64,000 nucleotides of DNA from positions 620,001 to 684,000 of the forward strand of contig CAWCVR010000010.1 of assembly GCA_963799105.1 (NCBI GenBank). The letters run 5' to 3'. Below are positions 17,470 through 28,240 of this stretch, one piece after another. The notes under the pieces are model-generated. The model worked only from the letters and a program-made list of their open reading frames with translations, was not told where the DNA came from and did no database searches. Position 1 is the stretch's first letter; each line of letters opens with the position of its first letter. The stretch is from CAWCVR01 sp963799105. Its GTDB lineage: Bacteria; Acidobacteriota; Terriglobia; Bryobacterales; Bryobacteraceae. Made by a program: the position numbers and the translations under genes.

Positions 17470-18441
17470 TCAGTGGAAAATTTTCGCACGCTCTGCCCGG
17501 CTTTGGTCCACAAGGATCTCGATCCGTGACTTGTCGGGGAAGGACGCGTAAAGGGTCAACGCGCGGTCAACGGTCCGTGAATAGGCGGTTCCATCGGGCG
17601 CCACCAGTTGCAATTCCACATCGGGAAGATAGACCAGGAAGGTCCCCCGATTCGCACGTACCCACTCGTTGCTGACCGGCCGGAAAGCGATCTTCGATAC
17701 CCGGTCGGCGGTGCCGGCGAAGAAGGTCAGATCGTTGTCCTGGAGGCGGCTCGCGGCATCGGCTGCGCTCAGGCGCGTGGTAGCCCAGATGGCCGCTACG
17801 TCGCGCTCGCCGTATCCGCGAACGAACTTCCCGGCCACTCCCGCGACCCACTGAGAGGTGTTAGGCTCCGGGTAGCCGTCCGCCAGAGGGAAGAACCACT
17901 CCAGGCTCGTCGCCCCAGCCAATCTATCGGCATGCGTGCGGAAGAACTCGGCCTGCCGAGAGCGCGACCAGATGCCGGTTGACGCCGTCAGCAGGTAACG
18001 GTAGGCAGTCGCGAACATGCTTCGGGCGCCTTCCCTGTACTGCGCGGGGATGGCGGCGCCCTCGGCCATCGCCAGCGCCCGTTCTGCCTCTTGGAGTAAG
18101 TCGTCGGAATTGCGAAAGCGCCCGGCCAGCGGGAACGAAGATTCGCTCGTTAGCGTGATCAGGGCCGCGCGCTGAATCAGGGACACGGCAGCGAACCGCT
18201 CCTCATCCGATTTGGCCTTCTGCAATGCGGCTTCGGACGAAGCCAGGTACTTTCGGACCAGCGCGCGGGCTTCGGTGACCTGGCCGAGACCGTAAGCGTG
18301 CTGGGCGTCGGCGAAGGGAAGCTCCGGGGGAGTCGCCCGGACCGCGACTGCCGCGAGCGCGCAACAGGCGGCGACACTCCACCGCACCGCGGGATTTCCG
18401 AGAGCGCTTCGCAATCGCTGCATTCGCCGCCGCCGCCCCAT
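17470..18441 (-). CDS. Secreted protein of unknown function (tandem paralogue 2)
   Basis: A 323-residue paralogue of the 16429-17427 product, with the same layout: Arg-rich start (MGRRRRMQRLRS), export segment, helical middle (YGLGQVTEARALVRKYLASS) and beta-rich C-terminus (FLVYLPDVELQLVAPDG). The duplicated unit includes upstream noncoding DNA: the 40 bp before each gene share GACAATTCCCTCAG and GCCGGATCCT. Both copies therefore probably kept the same promoter region. Function unknown. Confidence 0.6.
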   Translation of the reverse strand: MGRRRRMQRLRSALGNPAVRWSVAACCALAAVAVRATPPELPFADAQHAYGLGQVTEARALVRKYLASSEAALQKAKSDEERFAAVSLIQRAALITLTSESSFPLAGRFRNSDDLLQEAERALAMAEGAAIPAQYREGARSMFATAYRYLLTASTGIWSRSRQAEFFRTHADRLAGATSLEWFFPLADGYPEPNTSQWVAGVAGKFVRGYGERDVAAIWATTRLSAADAASRLQDNDLTFFAGTADRVSKIAFRPVSNEWVRANRGTFLVYLPDVELQLVAPDGTAYSRTVDRALTLYASFPDKSRIEILVDQSRAERAKIFH

Positions 18442-18488
18442 ACATCATGGACAATTCCCTCAGGCGCCGGATCCTTTCAAGGCACCTG

Positions 18489-18800
18489 TCATGCGACCCG
18501 CTTGCCCTTCGCCCTCGACCTGCCAGGCGTGATGTCAAGGTCCACCTTCAGGCCGGCGGCTGTCACCATGTTCACCAGGGTATCGATGGTGAAGCGCCCG
18601 ATCTTGCCGCGCATCAGATCCGAAATCCGCGGCTGCGAGATAGCCATGAGCTTCGCCGCGCGCGATTGCGTAAGCTTTCTCTCCTGGATGTGGACGGTCA
18701 GAGCCATCATCAGCTTGGCGCGGATGCGCAGGTTTTCCGCTTCTGCGGGAGGAAACCCGCAGTCCACAAAAACATTCCCGCTGCCCTTTGTCACTCGCAT
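18489..18800 (-). CDS. XRE-family transcriptional regulator / HigA-like antitoxin
   Basis: A 103-residue helix-turn-helix protein. Residues about 37-80 (LTQSRAAKLMAISQPRISDL) form the HTH, followed by MRGKIGRFTIDTLVNM, typical of the HTH_37 group that acts as antitoxin to Gp49/HigB-like toxins. The usual toxin gene lies immediately upstream in this family, but the 125 bp before the start contain no toxin frame, so the antitoxin appears solitary. The C-terminus ends in a basic tail (GRSRAKGKR). Confidence 0.75.
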   Translation of the reverse strand: MRVTKGSGNVFVDCGFPPAEAENLRIRAKLMMALTVHIQERKLTQSRAAKLMAISQPRISDLMRGKIGRFTIDTLVNMVTAAGLKVDLDITPGRSRAKGKRVA

Positions 18801-18925
18801 TATTTCCGCCTTTCCGGCAGTTCACGGCGGCACGCTCACCGGCAGGGTATTCGACCACAACACAGCTTCCTCTGCCGGATCTCGCTTGGCGCGCGGCCCC
18901 TGTGGAGCGCCCGCGCCACGGAAGC

Positions 18926-19108
18926 TCAGGAGCGGGTGTTAAGGTCCGCGCGGCTCCAGGTCCGCTCGCCAACCTTGAACTGGAAGGTCGCAAAGCTGCG
19001 CTCCAGCGCCTCGCGTTCCCGGCGCTTCCGGCCGTTCGCGGCGCCCTTGGCAACGAGCTTCTTCAGATGGTCGCGAACCGTGCGGGCAAGGGTTCGATTT
19101 CGGCTCAT
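18926..19108 (-). CDS. Small basic protein, hypothetical
   Basis: A 60-residue open frame (MSRNRTLARTVRDHLKKLVA at the start) begins 10 bp after the response-regulator stop and has a GGGGGG ribosome-binding sequence. It is Lys/Arg-rich and largely helical. I do not recognise a family. Its coupling to the regulator gene is the main reason to list it. Confidence 0.35.
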   Translation of the reverse strand: MSRNRTLARTVRDHLKKLVAKGAANGRKRREREALERSFATFQFKVGERTWSRADLNTRS

Positions 19109-19118
19109 AGATGCCCCC

Positions 19119-19907
19119 CTACAGCTTGAACAACTCCCGCAACCTCTTGGTCTGCACCCGGCTCACCGGGATCTCGGTATGCTTCCGGTCGTCCATACGA
19201 AGCTGGTAGCTGGACTTGAACCACGGCACCACTTCCTTAATATGGTTCACGTTCACCAGGTACGACCGGTGGACGCGCCAGAAGCGGTCGGGGTCCAGGC
19301 TGGCTTGCAGTTCCTCGATGGTCTTGTAGTTGGATTGGCCTTCCAGGTTGGTGGTCACCAGCGTGATCAGGCCGTCGTCGATGGTGGCGTAGATCACCTC
19401 GTGGGCATGCACGATGAATTGCCGGTTGTTGGCCCGCACCAGCAACTGGCTGCGCGGCGTGGACGGGCTGCCAGGCGCGGCGCTCTTGGGGGCGGCGGCT
19501 GCTTCCGGCGCTTTCTTTTCCTGGATGGCCCGCCGCGCCCGCTCGATGGTTTCCGCCAGCCGGGCCTTGTCCACGGGTTTGAGCAGGTAGTCCAGGGCCT
19601 CCAGGCGAAACGCCTCCACGGCATACTGGTCGTAGGCGGTCACGAAGATGAAGTACGGCAGATCCGCGCCCGCCTCGCGCAGCCGGCGCACCACTCCCAT
19701 GCCGTCCAGACCCGGCATGTGAACGTCCAGGAAAACAATTTCCGGATCCATTTCCCGGATCAGTTCGAGCGCCTTCAATCCGTTGGAACCCGTTGCAATC
19801 ACTTCCACTTCCGGGAAATCGCGCAGCAGGAAGGAAAGCTCGTCGCAGGCCAGTTGTTCGTCATCCACGACAATTGTCGTGAGGGTGGCCGTCGCACGGT
19901 CTCGCAT
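19119..19907 (-). CDS. LytTR-type response regulator
   Basis: A 262-residue two-component regulator. The receiver domain (residues 9-130) has the acidic pair VVDDEQ, the phosphoacceptor D61 in VFLDVHMPG, the conserved Thr in FVTAYD and the Lys in LLKPVD. An Ala/Pro linker leads to a LytTR DNA-binding domain (about 155-260: DRFWRVHRSYLVNVNHIKEV). This is the AlgR/YehT architecture. No histidine kinase of the matching LytS type is adjacent, so it is an orphan here. It is divergent from the inositol-phosphate synthase gene with only 39 bp between starts. Confidence 0.9.
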   Translation of the reverse strand: MRDRATATLTTIVVDDEQLACDELSFLLRDFPEVEVIATGSNGLKALELIREMDPEIVFLDVHMPGLDGMGVVRRLREAGADLPYFIFVTAYDQYAVEAFRLEALDYLLKPVDKARLAETIERARRAIQEKKAPEAAAAPKSAAPGSPSTPRSQLLVRANNRQFIVHAHEVIYATIDDGLITLVTTNLEGQSNYKTIEELQASLDPDRFWRVHRSYLVNVNHIKEVVPWFKSSYQLRMDDRKHTEIPVSRVQTKRLRELFKL

Positions 19908-19946
19908 GGAGTTGGTATTATATCATTTCGACTAAAGGAGACTGTT

Positions 19947-21266
19947 TTGCCCAATCAAGACAACGTCCAAATCGCGCCCGCCGAGGGCAAGCTGGGAGTT
20001 CTGGTTCCCGGCATGGGCGCGGTGACGACGACGTTCATCGCCGGGCTGGAAGCCATCAAGCGGGGACTAGGAAAACCGATCGGGTCGCTGACCCAACTGG
20101 GGACCGTTCGCCTGGGGAAACGGACCGAGGGGCGCAGCCCCGCGATCAAGGATTTCGTCCCCCTGGCGAAGATGGAAGATCTGGAAATCGCCTGCTGGGA
20201 CATCTTCGACGACAATGCCTACGAAGCCGCCGTCAAGGCCGGCGTGCTGGAGCCGGCGCTGCTCGATCAACTGAAGGAGCCCCTGTCGGCGGTTCGGCCC
20301 ATGAAGGCCGTCTTCGACCAGAACTTCGTGAAGCGCATCCACGGGCCCAACGTCATGAGCGGCGGGTCGAAAATGGATTACGCCGAGCGCGTGATGGACG
20401 ATATCCAGCAGTTCCGGAAGCGCACCGGCGTCAGCCGCACGGTCATGATCTGGTGCGGCTCGACCGAGGTCTTCCATGAAGCCGCCCCGGTGCACGCCAC
20501 CCTCAAGACCTTCGAGGACGGGCTCAGGAAGAACGACCCCGAGATCTCGCCCAGCCAGATCTACGCCTACGCCGCCCTCAAATCCGGCGTGCCCCACGCC
20601 AACGGCGCCCCTCACATGACCACCGACATGCCGGCGCTGCTCGAACTGGCCCGCAATAACGGCCTTCCGGTGTGCGGCAAGGACTACAAGAGCGGGCAGA
20701 CGTTCATGAAGACGCTGCTGGCTCCCGGCCTGAAATCGCGGCTGCTGGGCGTCAGCGGGTGGTTCTCCACCAACATCCTGGGCAACCGCGACGGCGAAGT
20801 GCTGGACGACCCCGGCTCGTTCCGCTCCAAGGAAGTCAGCAAATCGTCGGCGCTCGAATACATCCTCCAGAGCCAGCTCTATCCCGACCTGTACAAGGAC
20901 ATCTACCACAAGGTGCGCATCGAGTATTACCCGCCGCGCGGCGACGCCAAGGAAGGCTGGGATAACATCGACATCTTCGGATGGCTGGGCTACCCCATGC
21001 AGATCAAGATCAATTTCCTGTGCCGCGACTCCATTCTGGCCGCGCCGCTGGTGTTGGACCTCGTTCTGTTCCTGGACCTGGCGCAGCGCGCCGGCATGCG
21101 CGGGGTGCAGGAATGGCTTTCGTTCTATTTCAAAGCGCCCATGCACGCTCCCGAAGTCTATCCCGAGCACGACGTCTTCATTCAGCTCATGAAGCTCAAA
21201 AATACGCTGCGCTGGATGCGGGGAGAAGACCTGATTACGCATTTGGGTCTGGAATATTACGACTAA
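19947..21266 (+). CDS. ino1: Inositol-3-phosphate synthase
   Basis: The enzyme converts glucose-6-phosphate to myo-inositol-3-phosphate with NAD, the first step of inositol lipid and compatible-solute synthesis. I take the TTG at 19947 as start: AAAGGAG lies 6 bases before it and the NAD-binding loop (LGVLVPGMGAVTTTF) follows at once. Other family signatures are CGKDYKSGQT, WFSTNILGNRDG and the ending of a DSILAAPLVLDL segment. The length, 439 residues, is normal for the bacterial form. A sugar-nucleotide-type epimerase follows on the same strand. Confidence 0.9.
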   Translation: MPNQDNVQIAPAEGKLGVLVPGMGAVTTTFIAGLEAIKRGLGKPIGSLTQLGTVRLGKRTEGRSPAIKDFVPLAKMEDLEIACWDIFDDNAYEAAVKAGVLEPALLDQLKEPLSAVRPMKAVFDQNFVKRIHGPNVMSGGSKMDYAERVMDDIQQFRKRTGVSRTVMIWCGSTEVFHEAAPVHATLKTFEDGLRKNDPEISPSQIYAYAALKSGVPHANGAPHMTTDMPALLELARNNGLPVCGKDYKSGQTFMKTLLAPGLKSRLLGVSGWFSTNILGNRDGEVLDDPGSFRSKEVSKSSALEYILQSQLYPDLYKDIYHKVRIEYYPPRGDAKEGWDNIDIFGWLGYPMQIKINFLCRDSILAAPLVLDLVLFLDLAQRAGMRGVQEWLSFYFKAPMHAPEVYPEHDVFIQLMKLKNTLRWMRGEDLITHLGLEYYD

Positions 21267-21345
21267 CCGCTGTATCTTGTGAAATGCGTCCGGCCCTGCC
21301 CGAAATGCGGCGGGCCGGCGCGGCCTGATTCTTGTCCGGGAGCAT

Positions 21346-22344
21346 ATGAAGGTACTGGTCATCGGGGGAACCTTATTCATCGGCCGCCTGCTGGTTGAGG
21401 AGCTGGTGAAGGAAGGCCACGACGTAGCCGTTCTGCACCGCAAGCCGAAGCACGACTTCGGCCGGCGCGTGGAGAACGTCATGGCGGACCGCAACGACGC
21501 CGAACAGATGCGCGACGCCCTGTTTGGCCGCCGCTTCGAGGTGGTGTTCGACAACGTCTACGATTTCGAGCGCGGCACCACGGCGGCCCAGGTGGAGGCC
21601 ACCGTGCACGCCTGCGGCGACCGGATCGAGCGGTACATCTTCCTCTCCAGCGTGGCCTGCTATGGCGACGGGCTGAACCACAAGGAGAGCGACCCGCTGG
21701 CGCCGGACTACCACCCCGAGCCCTATGTGCGTCACAAGGCAACCACCGAACGCCTGCTCTTCCGCATGCACGCCAAAACCGGCCTGCCGGTGGTCACCTT
21801 CCGTCCGGCCTTCGTCTACGGCCCCGGCACCAACTATTACCGCGAGCAGTTCTTCTGGGACCGGCTGCGCGCCTCCAGGCCCATCGTCATCCCCGGCGAC
21901 GGCCACCGCTTGATGCAGTTCGCCTATGTGGGCGACCTGACGCTGGCCATGCGCAAGGCCATGACCGAACCGCGGGCCGTGGGCGAGGCGTTCAACGTCG
22001 GCGATCCCAAGCCGCTCACCCAGGTGGAACTGGTGGAACGGCTGGCCAAGGCCGCGGGCGTGGAACCTTCGCTGGTGCGCATCCCCCGTGACACCATCCA
22101 GCAGGCCGGCGGCAACGCCATGAGCGAGCCCTTCTACTTCGGCGAGTATTACGACCTGGCGCCCATCACCATGTACATCGGCAAGGTGACGCGCATGCTC
22201 AAGATGAAGCTGACGCCCTTCGACGAGGGCCTGAAGGAAACCTGGCGCTGGTACACGCGCCACCACAAGCCGCGCACCGCCGGTTTCGAGTTCGACGACA
22301 AGTTGCTGGCGGCGGTGAGAGCACCTTCCGCGGCTAACGCATAA
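21346..22344 (+). CDS. NAD-dependent epimerase/dehydratase
   Basis: A 332-residue extended short-chain dehydrogenase. The Rossmann glycine motif is IGGTLFIGRLL at residues 6-16, SSVACYG supplies the catalytic Ser, and the YVRHKATTE segment provides the YxxxK pair. FRPAFVYGPG and AFNVGDP are typical of nucleotide-sugar epimerases and of the CSP41-like branch. A GGGAG sequence precedes the ATG. It is 80 bp downstream of ino1, so co-transcription is possible. Substrate unknown. Confidence 0.8.
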   Translation: MKVLVIGGTLFIGRLLVEELVKEGHDVAVLHRKPKHDFGRRVENVMADRNDAEQMRDALFGRRFEVVFDNVYDFERGTTAAQVEATVHACGDRIERYIFLSSVACYGDGLNHKESDPLAPDYHPEPYVRHKATTERLLFRMHAKTGLPVVTFRPAFVYGPGTNYYREQFFWDRLRASRPIVIPGDGHRLMQFAYVGDLTLAMRKAMTEPRAVGEAFNVGDPKPLTQVELVERLAKAAGVEPSLVRIPRDTIQQAGGNAMSEPFYFGEYYDLAPITMYIGKVTRMLKMKLTPFDEGLKETWRWYTRHHKPRTAGFEFDDKLLAAVRAPSAANA

Positions 22345-22346
22345 TG

Positions 22347-22568
22347 ATGTGGGGCAGGTTGTCAACCTGCGGCCGGTTGTTAACCGGCCCGGCGAGCAAA
22401 GCTCGCCTGCGCGGGAGATGAGTCGGCGCCCGGCCTCGGAACATCCCTCGGCCCGCCCGATGACCACCCGGTAATCGACTCACTACAAGGTTTCGTGCAA
22501 TCCTCAGAAGGCGGGTTAACGGGGTACCCCTTTGGGGTCCGCCGCAGGCTGCCAGCCTGCCCCACATA
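22347..22568. repeat. Palindromic repeat family A, about 222-bp copy
   Basis: It starts ATGTGGGGCAGGTTGTCAAC and ends GCCAGCCTGCCCCACAT. Internal modules include a GGCCGGTTGTTAACCGGCC hairpin, GGCGAGCAAAGCTCGCC and GGGGTACCCC. It lies between the epimerase stop and the glycosyltransferase start. Note that the left arm is the TTGTCAA variant and the right arm the CTGCCAG variant, so the two ends are not exact mirror copies. Confidence 0.8.
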
Positions 22569-22586
22569 AGACAACGGAGGCACCCC

Positions 22587-24566
22587 GTGACCGAACAGCC
22601 GCGCCGCGTCGCGTTTATGGCCGCCGGGGTCTTGTGCCTGCTCGCGATACTGGTTACCCAGATGGCCCTGTCCATCCGCCGGGAGTCCCTGACCTGGGAT
22701 GAAGACGACCACATCTTCGCCGGCTACATGTCCTGGAAAACCGCCGATTTCGGCCTAAATCCGGAGCACCCGCCGCTGGTGAAACTGCTGGCCACCATCC
22801 CCATATTGGGGATGCCGCTCGACGTGCCCAAGCTGCGGAACCGCGATTTCAAGATCGAGGCCTTCCTCGACGGCAAGGAGTTCCTCGCGAAGAACGCGAC
22901 CGGCGCCATGCTGTTCCGCGTGCGCATGGCGGCGGCGCTGCTGACCGTCCTGATGGCGCTGCTAGTGTTCCTGGCCGCCAGCGAGATGTTCGGCCCCGCC
23001 GCCGGGTTCATCGCCCTCGCGCTGGTGGCATTCGATCCGAACCTGCTGGCCCACGGCGCTTTCGTCACCACCGACATGGGCGTCTCCTGTTTCCTGTTCG
23101 CCTCGGTCTACGCCTTCTGGCGCTACGTGAAAGCCCCGTCGCCGTGGCGCCTGGCGCTGGTGGGCATCGCCGCCGGCTGCGCGCTCGCCTCCAAGCATAC
23201 CGGCATCCTGGTGTTCCCCATGCTGGCGCTCGCGGCCGCCATCGAGGCCTTCCGCAACCGCAAGTGGCGGCAGGCCGCGCGCCTGGCGCTGGCGCTGGGG
23301 GCCGTCGCGGCTATTGCCGTGGCCCTGCTGTGGGCCTGCTATGGGTTCCGCTATCGGGCCCGCCCGGGCGATCTGGCGATGAATCCGCCGCTCGGGGAGT
23401 TCGTAGGCGGATTGAAGCCCTTCGGCCGCGCCATCGTCTCCGCCGGCGCGCGCTGGCGCCTCCTGCCCGAGTCCTACCTGATCGGGCTCGCCGACGTGCT
23501 GTCCGTCGAGGATTTCAGTTCCACCTACATCTTCGGCAAGGTGTATCCGCACGGCGTGTGGTTCTACTTCCCCTCGGCCTTCGCCATCAAATCCACGCTC
23601 CCCTTCCTCATCCTGCTGATATTGGCCATCGTGGCCATGGCCACCCGCAAATTGCGGGAGTGGCGCGAGATTCTGTTCCTGAGCGTCCCGGCGGCCTTCT
23701 TCTTCACCGTGGCCACCTGTTCCAGGCTCAACATCGGGGTGCGCCATATCCTCCCGGTCTACGTTTTCCTGTATGTGCTGGCGGCGGCCGCCGCCTGGGC
23801 CTTCGTCCGCCGGAGCCGCCGCTGGGCGTGGGCTGTCGGATTGCTGCTGCTGTGGCAGGCCTCCGCGCCGGCGCGCTGTTTCCCCACGTACCTGGCCTAT
23901 TCCAATGAACTGTGGGGCGGCCCGTCGAAGACCTACAAGCACCTCACCGACTCGAACGTGGACTGGGGGCAGCAGCTCAAGGCCGTGCACGAGTATCTCG
24001 ACGCCCGCAAAGTCACCAGTTGCTGGTTCGGCTATTTCGCCGGGGGCGCGGTGGACACGGCTTCCTACGGTGTCTCCTGCCGGCCGCTCATCACGGTCGA
24101 AACCATGTGGCTTGGTGAGGAGACGGACATTCCGCCTGTAATCGACGGGCCGGTGCTCATCAGCGTGGGCACTCTCTCCGGCTACGAGTTCGACTCCGGC
24201 GAGCTGAACCCCTACCGCCAGTTCCAGTCTCTCCAGCCGTCCGCCATGATCCAGTATGGGGTCCTGGTATTCGACGGGCGCTTCCAGATGGCGCGCGCCT
24301 GCGCCCTGAGCCATACGCAGAAGGCCGGCAACCGCCTGGGCGCCGGCCAGTTAGACCAGGCGCTCGCCGAAGCGCAAGCGGCGGTCTCCGCCGACCCGGG
24401 TTTCTTCGGGGCCCACGTGACCCTGGGAAACGTTCTGATGAGGCTCGGCCGCCCCGGCGAAGCCCGCGCGGAATGGCAGACGGCGCTCGAGCTGGCGAAG
24501 AAGCTCGATCCGGGAGTCCGCGCCTCCCGCGTCCGCCGCATCGAGCGAAAACTCGCCGCCAGGTAG
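22587..24566 (+). CDS. Membrane glycosyltransferase (GT39/PMT-like) with C-terminal TPR
   Basis: A 659-residue polytopic membrane protein. The first long loop contains WDEDDHIFAGY, the acidic motif typical of GT-C (PMT/ArnT-like) lipid-phosphate-sugar transferases, and NPEHPPLVKLLA nearby. About ten hydrophobic helices follow up to residue 440. The periplasmic part has a DSNVDWGQQL motif. The last 90 residues (LDQALAEAQAAVSADPGFF onward) look like tetratricopeptide repeats. It probably glycosylates an envelope protein or lipid. The substrate is not evident. Confidence 0.75.
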   Translation: MTEQPRRVAFMAAGVLCLLAILVTQMALSIRRESLTWDEDDHIFAGYMSWKTADFGLNPEHPPLVKLLATIPILGMPLDVPKLRNRDFKIEAFLDGKEFLAKNATGAMLFRVRMAAALLTVLMALLVFLAASEMFGPAAGFIALALVAFDPNLLAHGAFVTTDMGVSCFLFASVYAFWRYVKAPSPWRLALVGIAAGCALASKHTGILVFPMLALAAAIEAFRNRKWRQAARLALALGAVAAIAVALLWACYGFRYRARPGDLAMNPPLGEFVGGLKPFGRAIVSAGARWRLLPESYLIGLADVLSVEDFSSTYIFGKVYPHGVWFYFPSAFAIKSTLPFLILLILAIVAMATRKLREWREILFLSVPAAFFFTVATCSRLNIGVRHILPVYVFLYVLAAAAAWAFVRRSRRWAWAVGLLLLWQASAPARCFPTYLAYSNELWGGPSKTYKHLTDSNVDWGQQLKAVHEYLDARKVTSCWFGYFAGGAVDTASYGVSCRPLITVETMWLGEETDIPPVIDGPVLISVGTLSGYEFDSGELNPYRQFQSLQPSAMIQYGVLVFDGRFQMARACALSHTQKAGNRLGAGQLDQALAEAQAAVSADPGFFGAHVTLGNVLMRLGRPGEARAEWQTALELAKKLDPGVRASRVRRIERKLAAR

Positions 24567-24577
24567 CAGGCCGCGCG

Positions 24578-24612
24578 AAAAAGGGGTCTGACCCCTTTTA
24601 TTGAAAAAGGGG

Positions 24613-24627
<15 letters not shown>
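24578..24627. repeat. Two copies of a REP-like palindrome (family D), possible bidirectional terminator
   Basis: AAAAAGGGGTCTGACCCCTT and its near-identical partner follow each other 5 bp apart between two convergent genes. A third copy lies at 43463. Each forms a GGGGTC/GACCCC stem ending in a T run on both strands, so it could end transcription from both sides. The second copy contains the stop codon of the aconitase gene. Confidence 0.75.
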
Positions 24628-27250
<2,623 letters not shown>

Positions 27251-27294
27251 TACTCCGATTATAGTTGGCGCGCGGCATGAGAAAATAGGAAGCC

Positions 27295-27603
27295 ATGACC
27301 CGACGAATCGGTTTGTGTCTGCTGGCGGCCGTGGCGCTAGCCGGCTGCGGTTCCCAGAAGCGTTACCCGCTGGTGGGCGAGATCAAGGCGCTCGACCCGG
27401 CCACGCACAACGCCACCATCAAGCACGAAAAGATCGGCGACTGGATGGAGGCCATGACCATGGAGTTCACCGTCAAGCCCGACAGCGAGTTCGCCAAACT
27501 GCGCGTGGGCGACCGCATCCGGGCGACGGTGGTGGTCGAGGACCCGGCTTACTGGGTGACGGACGTCAAGGTGACGACGGGCGCCGGCGCCGGCAATCCG
27601 TAG
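27295..27603 (+). CDS. CusF-like copper-binding lipoprotein
   Basis: A 102-residue protein with a lipoprotein signal (LLAAVALAGC, Cys at about residue 18), so it is membrane-anchored outside the cytoplasm. The small beta-barrel contains EAMTMEF, matching the methionine-rich MxM motif of CusF and of the Cu-binding domain PF11604. The phrase VGEIKALDPATHNATIKHEKI is typical of this domain. It stands alone between divergent aconitase and a long repeat, so the partner (SCO1 or an efflux pump) is not visible. Confidence 0.75.
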   Translation: MTRRIGLCLLAAVALAGCGSQKRYPLVGEIKALDPATHNATIKHEKIGDWMEAMTMEFTVKPDSEFAKLRVGDRIRATVVVEDPAYWVTDVKVTTGAGAGNP

Positions 27604-27608
27604 TTAGG

Positions 27609-28101
27609 TGTGGGGCAGACTGACAGCCCGCGGCCCCGCCCGGAGGGCACCCGTAATCGGCCCGGCCGGCTACGTGGGAATGGTCGGCAGGCGGCCGGTA
27701 ACCCGCCTTCCGAGGCTTGCACGGGAACGCCCTGTCCGCCGGGCCGCCGGCGCTGGCGACTTCCGCTCGCCAGGCCGATTGCGGGGCGCCCCCTGGGCCG
27801 GGCCGCAGGATGCCTTCCTGCCCCGCAGAGCAGCGGAGCCGCAACCCAACCGCGCGGACTATTCCGGGCTGCCGGGGGCCGGATCGTCTCGCGCGCAGGC
27901 GAACTCCGCTCGCCGGGCCGAGTGCGGGGCGGCCCCTGGGCCGGGCCGCAGGATGCCAACCTGCCACACAGAGCAGCAGAGCCGCAACCCAACCGCGCGG
28001 GATATTCCGGGCTGCCGGGGCCAGGTCGTCTCGCGCGCAGGCGAGCTCCGCTCGCCGGGCCGATTAACAATCGGCCGCAGGCTGCCAGCCTGCCCCACAT
28101 A
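27609..28101. repeat. Palindromic repeat family A, expanded copy of about 490 bp with internal tandem units
   Basis: The 637 bp between the CusF-like gene and transaldolase hold no gene. Ends are TGTGGGGCAGACTGACAGCC and CAGCCTGCCCCACA. Inside, a unit of about 140 bp is repeated (from about 27826 and 27966). It contains GAGCCGCAACCCAACCGCGC, TATTCCGGGCTGCCGGGG and GGCGAGCTCCGCTCGCCGGG. Open frames cross it on both strands but encode only repeat-derived, Arg/Gly-rich sequence. Confidence 0.8.
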
Positions 28102-28107
28102 AGACCC

Positions 28108-28167
28108 TCCAGGTAGTAGTACATAAAACCGTCGCGGCGCGCGAAGAAGTGGACAGGCAGTAGTACA
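28108..28167. repeat. Repeat family B: partial plus full unit
   Basis: CCAGGTAGTAGTACATA (tail of one unit) is followed by a full unit GTCGCGGCGCGCGAAGAA with GGACAGGCAGTAGTACA. It directly follows family A, as at 6591 and 53377. The next 70 bp before transaldolase hold only the GGAGGCGG ribosome-binding sequence. Confidence 0.6.
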
Positions 28168-28240
28168 AAACCCCGGCGAGCCCGGAGTCCAAGCTTCCCG
28201 TACGCGGTTTGGATAGAATGGCTAGGCTGGAGGCGGAATC

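Noticed and set aside
18801..18925. A HigB/Gp49-like toxin upstream of the XRE gene
   Set aside because: The space is too small and none of the three minus-strand frames resembles the toxin family.
21270..21345. A tiny Cys-rich peptide (CVRPCPKCGGPARP) between ino1 and the epimerase gene
   Set aside because: It has no ribosome-binding site, runs into the next gene in another frame, and is too short to support.
27826..28060. Tandem 140-bp units considered as a CRISPR or tandem-repeat array
   Set aside because: The units are long, only two, lack regular short repeats with unique spacers, and have no cas genes nearby.
27566..28124. Several open frames on both strands over the repeat at 27609-28101
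   Set aside because: They translate only the palindromic modules into Arg/Gly/Ala-rich sequence and are open by chance; no ribosome-binding site or homologous domain is seen.
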